Assembly: GCA_052144935.1 (NCBI GenBank) | Contig: JBKQPR010000173.1 | Coordinates: 1 to 39,161 of the forward strand | DNA: 39,161 bases | Direction: 5' to 3' | Source of the DNA: JOPF133 sp052144935 | Lineage (GTDB): Bacteria > Acidobacteriota > Terriglobia > Bryobacterales > Bryobacteraceae | Part shown: positions 15,786-23,738 of the stretch, piece after piece | Layout: each line of letters begins with the position of its first letter | Position numbering within the stretch: position 1 is the stretch's first letter | Made by a program: the position numbers and the translations under genes | The notes under the pieces: model-generated | The model's database searches: none | Seen by the model: only the letters and a program-made list of their open reading frames with translations | Told to the model about the DNA's origin: nothing

Positions 15786-16547
15786 TCAGGGTTTTTCTCC
15801 GTTCCTGATTCGTTCCAATTCAGCATGGGGATCTGCGAAGTCCTTCCATCCCGATGGAATGGCGCGAAGCTCGCTGATCGTCTGAGCAAAACTCGTATCC
15901 TCCAAAACTTCATGGCGGGCTATTTGGAAATCCTCTACCCTCCAAATCCCTTCCTCAGTGCGATACCACCGTCCAGCGCCGTGAACACGCACCACAGGAT
16001 CAAACATATCGCGAGCAAGCTTTCGCGCGATATCGCGGGAAGCACGGCACAGATACACGATCCCGTCAACGTCCTGGATCTCCACCGACACCGTCTCCTG
16101 CCTGCCTCCTATTCGGATAATCTTCCCCTGAAGAGAACCGGCCTTTATAAAACCGGGCACTTTCGTGGCGGTTTCGATGGGCTTTTCAACCGGAATTTCG
16201 ATGACCTTACTTTGAGCGGAATCCAAAAGCACAGCACTCTTAGCACGGTTGATTCCGAGTCGTCGGGCTATTCGCTCGCGGGCCCGAACTGCGCCCTCTG
16301 GAGCGTCTCCGGTCCTTAGGAGAAAAGCGCGCGTTTTTACGTCAATCTCGCGTTCCGTCGGTATTTTCGCACGCATGACGAAGCTGCCGCGCCTGATGCT
16401 GTGGTACCTGGGTTCAACATCCTTTCCCAATAATTCGGCGAAGTCCGCCAAGTATTCACCTATGTCTTCGAGCGAAAGATTATCAATGTTGACACCCTGG
16501 ACCTTGAGAGTGACAACCCGGGAACGCCCGTCCACTTGACCGCTCAT
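15786..16547 (-). CDS. Hypothetical protein, operon partner of the PIN nuclease
   Basis: A 253-residue soluble protein of unrecognised family. The N-terminal part (VTLKVQGVNIDNLSLEDIGE, then FAELLG and YHSIRRGSFVMRAKIP) looks like a mixed alpha/beta module; the central part contains ARERIARRLGINRAK; the third part (GSLQGKIIRIGGRQETVSVE, VHGAGRWYR) resembles a small beta-barrel. The ATG at 16547 follows GGAGG at 5 bp; the longer frame upstream has no ribosome binding site. It precedes the PIN gene by 3 bp. By position it would be the antitoxin or a specificity partner, but it is far larger than VapB-type antitoxins and shows no ribbon-helix-helix or AbrB motif. Confidence 0.7.
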   Translation of the reverse strand: MSGQVDGRSRVVTLKVQGVNIDNLSLEDIGEYLADFAELLGKDVEPRYHSIRRGSFVMRAKIPTEREIDVKTRAFLLRTGDAPEGAVRARERIARRLGINRAKSAVLLDSAQSKVIEIPVEKPIETATKVPGFIKAGSLQGKIIRIGGRQETVSVEIQDVDGIVYLCRASRDIARKLARDMFDPVVRVHGAGRWYRTEEGIWRVEDFQIARHEVLEDTSFAQTISELRAIPSGWKDFADPHAELERIRNGEKP

Positions 16548-16661
16548 GCCGCCTCCAGTATGATGGATTCGGGCAGCAGTCGCGGAGGCACACTCCAAAC
16601 GCTGGGCCTTCGCGCGGCATTCGCAGCGCCGCATGACAGAGGATTAATAGAGTCTGACATC

Positions 16662-16922
16662 TCAGAAAAAGCCGTGATTCGCAGTCACGGCTTTTTCGTT
16701 TTCAGAACGGTTCCTGCTCCGTTTCCTTTCTGTCTCTCCGCACGAATCCCGGTATTTTGAGCGCTTCCCGCCGACCTGCTTGATGGCGAGATCCCGGCGC
16801 TCTATATCCGAAACCCCGCGTGCATTATAACGGAAATCGAACTCCGTAAGATAGCGGATGCACGTGGTGCCAACGTGGTGCCTGCTGACATGGTGGTAAA
16901 CGCCGTCGATGACACCGCCGAA
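16662..16922 (-). pseudogene. ISXO2/IS1595-type transposase, C-terminal remnant
   Basis: Read on the minus strand from 16922, the frame gives GVIDGVYHHVSRHH, then CIRYLTEFDFRYNARGVSDI and KQVGGKRSKYRDS. The pair GVYHHVS and RYLxEFDFRYN is typical of the end of the DDE domain in ISXO2-like transposases. Upstream the frame is closed by TAG, so the catalytic part is gone. An 11-bp tandem duplication (ACGTGGTGCC twice, 16863-16882) disturbs the spacing between the two motifs. The frame runs on through the hairpin at 16666-16696 before its stop, so the original end of the gene is not certain. Confidence 0.75.
16666..16696. terminator. Bidirectional intrinsic terminator-like hairpin
   Basis: AAAAAGCCGTGA (16666-16677) and TCACGGCTTTTT (16685-16696) form a perfect 12-bp stem around a 7-nt loop beginning TTCG. 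A T-run ends the stem on both strands, so it could stop transcription either way. It lies between the 253-residue gene's start and the transposase remnant, and would insulate the PIN operon from upstream read-through. Confidence 0.7.
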
Positions 16923-17656
16923 CTACGACAATTCCAAACAGGACGGTCATTGCCTCACCCTGATAAAGGCCGGCATCGTCGTTTGGCAGGCAGAGCCGCT
17001 CCCGGAGTGGGTCAGACTCTGAATCGGTCCAGCGCCAGACCAACGCCGATCCGGTCCCCTCACCAGGATGACAGAGGGTCACAGACTTCCCTCGCCCGGA
17101 ACCCCTTTTCCCTCCAGCACTTACGCGCGCCCGCAGCCGGAGAGGCGAGTCTCGCATGCTACAAGTAGAGTGAGGAGCGCTCGATTGTCTCAGTCAACCA
17201 CCACCCCATCGTCCGGGGCGCCCGCCACCGCCTCCAGGACCCGCGCGGGTGCCTGCCCGCTGCTTCGACGCATCGGGCAAGAAAAGCCCCTCCGATGCGT
17301 CGAAAAAATCCGGTCCATCGCTGCAACACTATGAAATATAGCAACTTAGATGGTCATAAGTCAAGAAATCGAGACCACCCGCAACACATGCGCCGAGCCG
17401 GGTTCCGTCTGTCGCGGGCCGGGCGCCCTCCCCGGCCAGTCCGCTGTGTTACAGGCGCCCGAGGCTCCCCAGTCATAGCCGCGCCGCTGGAACCGCCACG
17501 CCCACGCCCCTCCGAGACCTCCCACCTCGTGGCCCGTCTCTCTTATTTGTTAAACTCGGTAAATTATAGGGGTAGTTCGTGCAGTTCGTGCATGGAAGTA
17601 TTCTCTTTTTATTCGCTATCGGATAAACTAATGCTCGACCCCTGGAGTTCGACGCC
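16923..17656. other. Gene-poor spacer with hairpin and direct repeat
   Basis: No convincing gene is visible over some 730 bp. The stretch holds a 13-bp perfect inverted repeat at 17264-17304, an AT-rich segment (about 17540-17640) that probably carries the promoter of the efflux operon, and a 9-bp tandem repeat GTTCGTGCA at 17575-17592. A frame on the minus strand at 16923-17157 has no family resemblance. Confidence 0.5.
17264..17304. repeat. 13-bp perfect inverted repeat
   Basis: TTCGACGCATCGG (17264-17276) and CCGATGCGTCGAA (17292-17304) are exact complements with a 15-nt loop whose ends can also pair (GGGC/GCCC). The A-run on its right side would be a T-run only ahead of the hairpin on the other strand, so it is not an intrinsic terminator in either direction. 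Confidence 0.6.
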
Positions 17657-18871
17657 ATGCCCTTTCATCACCTTGTAACTTGTCTCTCACTTTCCGCTGG
17701 CCTTGCCCTGGGGCTGATCGGCTGCAAGCAACAGCAGGCTCACAGCATGGCGGGCGGGCCGCCGGTGGTTCCCGTGTCCGTCGCCACCGTCTCGCAGGAA
17801 TCCGTGCCCACCGAATTGCGGGTGGTCGGCACGGTGGATGCCTCCTCGGTCGTGCAGATCAAGTCGCAGATCGCCGGCCAGCTCGACAAGGTGGGCTTCA
17901 CCGAAGGGCAGAACGTCAACCAGGGCGACCTGCTGTTCGTCATCGATCCGCGCCCCTACGAAGACGCCCTCCGCCAGGCCGAAGCGGCGATGGCTCGCGA
18001 CCGCGCCCTGATCGCCCAATCGGAAGCCTCGCTGGCCCGCGACGCGGCCCAGGCCAAATACGCCGATATCGACGCCGCCCGTAACGCCGATTTGGTGAAA
18101 GAAGGTCTGGCCTCCAAGCAGCAGTTCGACCAGTCGCGCAGCGCGGCGGATGTTTCACGTGAAACAGTTCGCGCCACCAACGCCAGCATCGATAGCGCCA
18201 AGGCCGCGCTCGACGCCGACGTGGCCGCCGCCGCCGCCGCCAAACTGAACCTGAGTTACTGCGAAATCAAGGCGCCCATCACCGGACGGGCCGGCAACCT
18301 GCTGGTGCAGGCCGGCAACCTGGTGAAAGTAAACGATGTCGCCCTGGTGATCCTGCACCAGGTGCAGCCCATCTTCGTCAACTTCAGCGTTCCCGAACAG
18401 CACCTCTCGGCCATCCGCCGTCTGCAGGCGGCCCGCCCGCTGGAAGTTCGGGTCTTCACCGAGGACAACCCCGGCAGCGCCGTCTCGGGCCACCTCTCGG
18501 TGATCGACAACACCGTGGACAGCACCACCGGCACCATCCATCTGAAGGGCGTTTTTGAAAATCGCGACGGCCGGCTCTGGCCCGGCCAGTTCGTCACCGT
18601 GGTGTTGACGCTGGACACCATTCGGAATGCCACCGTGGTTCCCGCCGAAGCCGTGCAGAATGCACAGCAAGGGCAGTTCGTTTACGTGGTGAAGCCGGAC
18701 CACAAGGTAGAGTTGCGCATGGTGACGCCGGGCAGCGCGTTCGGCAAGAGCTTGGTGGTGGAGAAAGGCCTGGCGCCCGGCGAGACGATCGTCACCGATG
18801 GCCAGTTGCGCCTCTTCCCCGGCGCCCAGGTGCGGCCCGTGGAATCGCCCAAATCGGAGGGGCAGCCATGA
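17657..18871 (+). CDS. RND efflux periplasmic adaptor (membrane fusion protein)
   Basis: A 404-residue MdtA/AcrA-type adaptor that would bridge the inner-membrane pump to an outer-membrane channel. The N-terminus is a lipoprotein signal with lipobox LIGC (Cys23). It then has a lipoyl half-motif (VVQIKSQIAGQLDKVGFTEG), a long alanine-rich helical hairpin (about 100-220), the second lipoyl half (CEIKAPITGRAGNLLVQAGN) and beta-barrel/proximal domains to WPGQFVTV and VVPAEAVQ. The ATG at 17657 follows GGAG by about 9 bp. Its stop overlaps the pump start (ATGA). Confidence 0.93.
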   Translation: MPFHHLVTCLSLSAGLALGLIGCKQQQAHSMAGGPPVVPVSVATVSQESVPTELRVVGTVDASSVVQIKSQIAGQLDKVGFTEGQNVNQGDLLFVIDPRPYEDALRQAEAAMARDRALIAQSEASLARDAAQAKYADIDAARNADLVKEGLASKQQFDQSRSAADVSRETVRATNASIDSAKAALDADVAAAAAAKLNLSYCEIKAPITGRAGNLLVQAGNLVKVNDVALVILHQVQPIFVNFSVPEQHLSAIRRLQAARPLEVRVFTEDNPGSAVSGHLSVIDNTVDSTTGTIHLKGVFENRDGRLWPGQFVTVVLTLDTIRNATVVPAEAVQNAQQGQFVYVVKPDHKVELRMVTPGSAFGKSLVVEKGLAPGETIVTDGQLRLFPGAQVRPVESPKSEGQP

Positions 18872-21800
18872 ACCTGTCCCGCATGTTCATCGAGCGCCCG
18901 GTGATGACGGCGCTGGTGTGCCTCGCCATTCTGCTCTTCGGCACCATCGCCTTCCGCGCCCTCCCCGTGGCCGCCCTCCCCAGCGTGGACTATCCGACCA
19001 TTTCGGTGACCGCCTCAGTGCCGGGCGCCAATCCCGAGACCATGGCCTCGTCGGTGGCCACGCCGCTCGAACGCGAGTTCTCCACCATCGCCGGCATTCA
19101 GTCGATGAACTCGCAGAATTCGCTGGGCAACACCACCATCAACGTGCAGTTCGCGCTGGACCGCAAGATCGATGCCGCCGCGCAGGACATTCAGGCCGCC
19201 ATCGCGCGCGCCGGCGGCCGCCTCCCCACCAGCATGCCGCGCCCGCCGTCCTACCAGAAGGTAAATCCGGCCGAGCAGCCCGTGCTCTGGCTGGCGCTGG
19301 ATTCCGAAACCCTGCCCATGTACACGGTCAACGAGTACGCCGATACGTTGCTGGCGCAGCGCATCTCGATGGTCGGCGGGGTTGCGCGCGTGCAGGTCTA
19401 CGGCGCGCAGAAATACGGCGTGCGGGTGCAGGTGGATCCCGACCAGCTTGCCTCGCTCGGCATCGGCATCGACGAAGTGCAGCGCGCCATCGCTTCCAGC
19501 AACACCAACCTGCCCACCGGGCAACTGGATGGCGAGCGCCAGTCTTATACCATCGAATCGTCGGGAACGCTTCGCAACGCCGCCGCCTACCGGCCTCTCA
19601 TCGTGGCCTGGCGCAATGGTTCGCCGGTGCGCCTGGAACAGTTGGCCCACGTGGTGGATAGCGTGGACAACACCAAGCTGGTGGCTTGGTATAACAGCCG
19701 CCGCGCGGTGATGCTGGGCATTCAGAAGCAGCCCGGCACCAACACCGTGGACGTCGTGAATAGCATCCGCGCGCTGTTGCCGCAATTCCGCCAGGAGATT
19801 CCGCCCACCGCGCGGCTGTCTATCGTCTACGACGCTTCGGAATCCGTGCGCGGCTCGATTCGCGACGTCGAGTTCACCCTCTGCCTCACGGTCGCCGTGG
19901 TGGTGCTGGTCATCTTCCTGTTCCTGCGCAACGTCTCGGCCACCATCATTCCCGGCTGCGCCGTGCCTTTCTCGATTATCGGCACCTTCGCGGTGATGTA
20001 CCTGCTGGGCTACAGCCTGAACAACCTTTCGCTGATGGCCCTCACGCTTTCGGTGGGGTTCGTGGTGGACGACGCCATCGTGATGCTGGAGAATATCGTG
20101 CGCCACATGGAGATGGGAGAACCGCGCATGCTGGCGGCGGTGACCGCGGCGCGCGAGATCGGATTCACCATCCTCTCCATGACCTTCTCGCTGGTCGCCG
20201 TGTTCATTCCCGTGCTCTTCCTGGGCGGCATTGTGGGCCGCCTCCTGCACGAGTTCTCGGTCACCATCGTGGTGGCGATTCTGATCTCCGGATTCGTCTC
20301 CCTGAGCCTCACCCCCATGCTGGGCAGCCGCTTCCTGAAATCCGACCACGGTGTACGGCACGGAATGGCTTACCGCGCCCTGGAGGGCGGCCACAACTTG
20401 CTGGCGCGCTGGTACGAATCGACGCTGCGCATCGCCCTGCGCTTCCATCCGGTCACCTTTGCCGTGGCGCTGGCGATGCTGGCCGGCACCGTGTACCTGT
20501 TCAAGACCATGCCCACGGGCTTCATTCCCAGCCAGGACAGCGACTTCCTCTTCGCCATCACCCTGGGCCCGCAGGACATTTCCTTCGAGTCCATGGCGGC
20601 GCACACCAAGGCGGTCGGCGATATCGTCCAGGCGCATCCGGAAGCTGCCGACGTGGGCGTGTTCGTTCCCGGGGGCGCGGGTTTCAACCAGGGCGCCGTC
20701 TTCGCCCACATGAAGCCGCGCAATCAGCGCACCCACTCCGTGGATCAGATCATCGAGCAACTGCGCCCCAAGACCGCCGCCGTGCCGGGCATCTTTACCT
20801 TCCTGCAGAATCCCCCGCCCATCACCATCAGCGGCCAGTACGGCGCCAGCTCCTATCAGCTCACCTTGCAGAGCACCAACCTGGATGAGATCTACACCTG
20901 GGCCCCGCGCCTGGAGGGCCGCATGCGCCAACTGCCCGGTTTCGTGGACGTGCAATCCGACATGCAGATTGCGAGCCCGCAGATCATGGTAGATATCGAC
21001 CGGGACCGCGCCGAGGCGCTCGGCATCACCCCGCAGCAGGTGCAGGACGCGCTCTTCAGCGGCTTCAGCCAGCGCGAGGTTTCGGTGATCTATGCGCCCG
21101 CCAATCAATACTCGGTAATTCTTGAATTGCTGCCCAAATACCAGCGCACGCCGGACGCGCTGTCGAAGGTCTACCTGCGCTCGGGAACGGGCGCGCTGGT
21201 GCCGCTCGATACCGTGGTGCGCACCCACCGCCAGACCGGGCCGCTGCAGATCAACCACTTCGGGCAGCTTCCGGCGGTGACCATCGGGTTCAACCTGCGG
21301 CCGGGATTTTCGCTCGGCCAATCGGCCGATGCGGTGGATGAGGCCGTGCGCGACCTGCGCATGCCCGCCACCATCAACACCAGCTTCCAGGGCACCGTGA
21401 AGGAATTCCAAAGCTCGTTCGCCAACCTGACGGTGCTGCTGATTGTGGCCATCCTGGTGATCTACATCGTACTGGGGATTCTGTACGAGAGCTTCATCCA
21501 TCCCATCACGATTCTTTCCGGGCTGCCCTCGGCGGTGTTCGGCGCGCTGCTCACGCTGGTGTTGTTCCACAAGGAGCTGGACCTGTTCGCCTTCGTCGGC
21601 ATCATTATGTTATTCGGCGTGGTGAAGAAGAACGCCATCATGATGATCGACTTCGCCATCGAGGCGCGCCACCAGGGCGCGACCGCTTATGACGCTATCT
21701 GGCGGGGCTGCCTGCTGCGCTTCCGTCCGATCATGATGACCACGGTGGCGGCGCTGTTCGGTACTTTGCCCATCGCCCTGGGATACGGCGAGGGCGCCGA

Positions 21801-21963
21801 CGCGCGCCAGCCGCTCGGCCTGGCGGTAGTCGGCGGCCTGGTGGTGAGCCAGTTCCTGACGCTGTACATCACGCCGGTCATTTACCTGTATCTGGAGCGC
21901 TTGCAGGAGTGGCTGAGGGGCGAGCCGGCCGGCAGCCCGCGGCAGGTGGTGGCGGTGCGGTGA
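18868..21963 (+). CDS. RND multidrug efflux pump, MdtB/MdtC-like inner-membrane transporter
   Basis: A 1031-residue HAE1-class resistance-nodulation-division pump, which exports hydrophobic drugs or metabolites across both membranes using protons. The start MNLSRMFIERPVMTALVCLA is typical; the porter motif SVDYPTISVTASVPGANPET, the proton-relay aspartate pair in SVGFVVDDAIVMLENI of helix 4, and the second-half motif FGVVKKNAIMMIDFA are all present. Its length fits the family. The start overlaps the adaptor stop by 4 bp. No outer-membrane factor gene follows in this window, so a channel must be supplied from elsewhere. Confidence 0.95.
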   Translation: MNLSRMFIERPVMTALVCLAILLFGTIAFRALPVAALPSVDYPTISVTASVPGANPETMASSVATPLEREFSTIAGIQSMNSQNSLGNTTINVQFALDRKIDAAAQDIQAAIARAGGRLPTSMPRPPSYQKVNPAEQPVLWLALDSETLPMYTVNEYADTLLAQRISMVGGVARVQVYGAQKYGVRVQVDPDQLASLGIGIDEVQRAIASSNTNLPTGQLDGERQSYTIESSGTLRNAAAYRPLIVAWRNGSPVRLEQLAHVVDSVDNTKLVAWYNSRRAVMLGIQKQPGTNTVDVVNSIRALLPQFRQEIPPTARLSIVYDASESVRGSIRDVEFTLCLTVAVVVLVIFLFLRNVSATIIPGCAVPFSIIGTFAVMYLLGYSLNNLSLMALTLSVGFVVDDAIVMLENIVRHMEMGEPRMLAAVTAAREIGFTILSMTFSLVAVFIPVLFLGGIVGRLLHEFSVTIVVAILISGFVSLSLTPMLGSRFLKSDHGVRHGMAYRALEGGHNLLARWYESTLRIALRFHPVTFAVALAMLAGTVYLFKTMPTGFIPSQDSDFLFAITLGPQDISFESMAAHTKAVGDIVQAHPEAADVGVFVPGGAGFNQGAVFAHMKPRNQRTHSVDQIIEQLRPKTAAVPGIFTFLQNPPPITISGQYGASSYQLTLQSTNLDEIYTWAPRLEGRMRQLPGFVDVQSDMQIASPQIMVDIDRDRAEALGITPQQVQDALFSGFSQREVSVIYAPANQYSVILELLPKYQRTPDALSKVYLRSGTGALVPLDTVVRTHRQTGPLQINHFGQLPAVTIGFNLRPGFSLGQSADAVDEAVRDLRMPATINTSFQGTVKEFQSSFANLTVLLIVAILVIYIVLGILYESFIHPITILSGLPSAVFGALLTLVLFHKELDLFAFVGIIMLFGVVKKNAIMMIDFAIEARHQGATAYDAIWRGCLLRFRPIMMTTVAALFGTLPIALGYGEGADARQPLGLAVVGGLVVSQFLTLYITPVIYLYLERLQEWLRGEPAGSPRQVVAVR

Positions 21964-22007
21964 GGGCGTTGCGCAAACGGAGTATCCTCAGAGCAGGAGC
22001 CGCAGCA

Positions 22008-22289
22008 ATGGAAGTGCAGCTTACGGCAGATCAGAAAGCATTCGCCCGCCGCGCGGTTGAAACCGGGCGGTTCGATAGCGAGGAAGAGGCGGTCGAGGAA
22101 GCGCTTGCGTTGTGGGAAGAACGTGAACGCCGGCGCATCGAGTTTCTAGCGACCCTCGACGATGCCCGCGCTTCCCTTGCCCGCGGCGAGGGCCGGGTCA
22201 TCACGCAGGAATCCATGCGGGAACTAGCCGCTGAAGTGAAAGAGCGCGGACGCGCCCGCCTAATTGCTGAATTGGGCCAATCTGGCTAA
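22008..22289 (+). CDS. ParD-type antitoxin (ribbon-helix-helix)
   Basis: A 93-residue protein with the CC2985/ParD-like start MEVQLTADQKAFARRAVETG and the helix FDSEEEAVEEALALWEERER, followed by a charged C-terminal tail that would wrap the toxin. It would bind and neutralise the ParE-like product and repress the operon. The ATG at 22008 has AGGAG 8 bp upstream. The stop TAA shares its last A with the toxin's ATG (TAATG), a usual arrangement of this class. Confidence 0.87.
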   Translation: MEVQLTADQKAFARRAVETGRFDSEEEAVEEALALWEERERRRIEFLATLDDARASLARGEGRVITQESMRELAAEVKERGRARLIAELGQSG

Positions 22290-22588
22290 TGGCGCCTCGT
22301 GTAACGCCGCGGGCAGAAGCCGATCTTGACGAGATCTGGCTTCACATCGCCAAGGAGAGCGGCAGCATGGATGTCGCCACGCGCCTGATTGACTCGATCG
22401 CCAACCGCTTCTTTCTTCTCGCCACCGTCCCGTATGCCGGCCGCGCCCGTGATGAAGATTTCGGCATCGGGTTTCGCAGCTTCGCCGTGGGCGAGTATGT
22501 CATCGTATACTGCGTCGACGGTGATGACGTGCTCATTCTCCGAGTGGTACATGGCAGACGCGATCTGGAGGCGTTGTTCGATCGGTGA
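22289..22588 (+). CDS. ParE/RelE-superfamily toxin
   Basis: A 99-residue toxin-fold protein: PRAEADLDEIWLHIAKESGS at the start, a central LLATVPYAGRARDE, FRSFAVGEYVIVYCVDGDDV and the terminal ILRVVHGRRDLEALF. This is the ParE branch of the RelE superfamily, whose members poison DNA gyrase or, in the RelE branch, cut ribosomal mRNA. The pattern GRxRxE, then IVYxV and RVxHGRRD is intact, so it appears functional. It overlaps the antitoxin by one base. Confidence 0.88.
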   Translation: MAPRVTPRAEADLDEIWLHIAKESGSMDVATRLIDSIANRFFLLATVPYAGRARDEDFGIGFRSFAVGEYVIVYCVDGDDVLILRVVHGRRDLEALFDR

Positions 22589-23060
22589 CCCCGCCGGCAT
22601 TTCTGTACAGCGCGAGGCGAAGCTGAAAGGCTCGGCAGATTGTTAGAATGGACCTGAACATCGCAAGTGCTGAGCCACTACTCGATACCGGATGGGACGA
22701 ATGAGATTGCGAGCCTTTCTGGGGAGCTTCGGAATGGTCGCGGGGTTGCGAGGCGACGGCGAGCGGGAACGCCTCCAGGCCGAGATTCCAAGCGTTCTGG
22801 AAGACGCGAACGCATCCGCCGAAGACCGCCGCTGGGCTGAGTGCTACCTCGTCTAGCCGGAGTAGCCTGGAAGCTGGTGCGCCGCGAAGCGCCGGGGACA
22901 TCGCAGGAAAAGAATATCGGTCTGCTCCGGCAAGTTCGCGCCTCCATTCTGGAGATGAGAAGGCCACGGCGTGGCCGTTTCGCCGAAATCAAGGTGCGTG
23001 GAATCAACGGGTTGCAAGTGGCGACGGCCAATCCTGGCGCTCTTCGGAAAAAGCCGTCTC
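22589..23060. other. Spacer, with one weak small reading frame
   Basis: Nothing in this 470-bp stretch resembles a known gene. A 51-codon frame (ATG 22701 to TAG 22856) starts MRLRAFLGSFGMVAGLRGDG and contains the coding-like EIPSVLEDANASAEDRRWAE; it overlaps the stop of an 18-codon frame by ATGA. It has no clear ribosome binding site and no homologue I can name, and is listed only as a possibility. Confidence 0.35.
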
Positions 23061-23720
23061 CTACGCCGTCTTATCCTTGGCGTAACACAGGCTGTTCAAC
23101 TCGCACTCCGCGCACTTGGGGTTGCGGGCCACGCACAGCGCGCGGCCGTGCAGAATCACCTGATGCGAGAAGAGGATCCACTTCTCCTTCGGGATCGTCT
23201 TCATGAGATCCTGCTCGATCTTCACCGGCTCGCTGTGGCGCGTCAGGTCCAGCCGCGCGGCGATGCGCTGCACGTGCGTGTCTACCACCACGCCGGAGGC
23301 GATCCCATACGCCGTCCCCAGCACCACGTTGGCGGTCTTGCGCGCCGCGCCGGGAATTGTGAGCATCTCGTCCATGGTCCGCGGAACCTGGCCGCCGAAT
23401 TCCGCGACCACTTTCTTGGCCGCGCCCACGATCGACTTGGCCTTGTTGTTGAAGAACCCGGTGCTGCGGATATCCTGCGCCAGCACCTCGGGCCGCACGG
23501 CGGCGAAATCCTGGGGCGTGGGATATTTGGCAAAGAGGCCGGGCGTCACTTCGTTGACGCGCTTGTCGGTGCATTGCGCGGAAAGAATGGTGGCCACCAG
23601 CAATTCCCACGGGCTGCTATGGCGCAGCGCGCAGGTAGCGTTGGGATACATGCGGTCGAGGCCCACCAGGATCTCGGTCACTCGCGCCTTGCGCTCGGCT
23701 GCGGTTTTGGGCCTTTTCAC
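23061..23720 (-). CDS. nth: Endonuclease III (DNA glycosylase/AP lyase)
   Basis: Removes oxidised pyrimidines from DNA and nicks the resulting abasic site, in base-excision repair. From the GTG at 23718-23720 the product has 219 residues, close to the 211 of E. coli. Visible are the helix-hairpin-helix LTIPGAARKTANVVL with catalytic lysine (about K128), the catalytic aspartate in VVVDTHVQR (about D147) and the four cysteines of the iron-sulfur loop spaced 6-2-5 (CVARNPKCAECELNSLC). The frame stays open further upstream, but that would overlap the divergent gene starting at 23739, so GTG 23720 is preferred. Confidence 0.95.
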   Translation of the reverse strand: MKRPKTAAERKARVTEILVGLDRMYPNATCALRHSSPWELLVATILSAQCTDKRVNEVTPGLFAKYPTPQDFAAVRPEVLAQDIRSTGFFNNKAKSIVGAAKKVVAEFGGQVPRTMDEMLTIPGAARKTANVVLGTAYGIASGVVVDTHVQRIAARLDLTRHSEPVKIEQDLMKTIPKEKWILFSHQVILHGRALCVARNPKCAECELNSLCYAKDKTA

Positions 23721-23738
23721 GTAAGCTCGTAAGAGATC

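Noticed and set aside
17159..17344. 61-codon minus-strand frame in the spacer
   Set aside because: It is produced by the 13-bp inverted repeat and flanking DNA and has no family match.
19015..21570. 851-codon open frame opposite the RND pump
   Set aside because: Very long but entirely antisense to a well-conserved pump; caused by G/C at third positions.
22533..22967. 144-codon minus-strand frame after ParE
   Set aside because: No family resemblance or ribosome binding site, low-quality composition.
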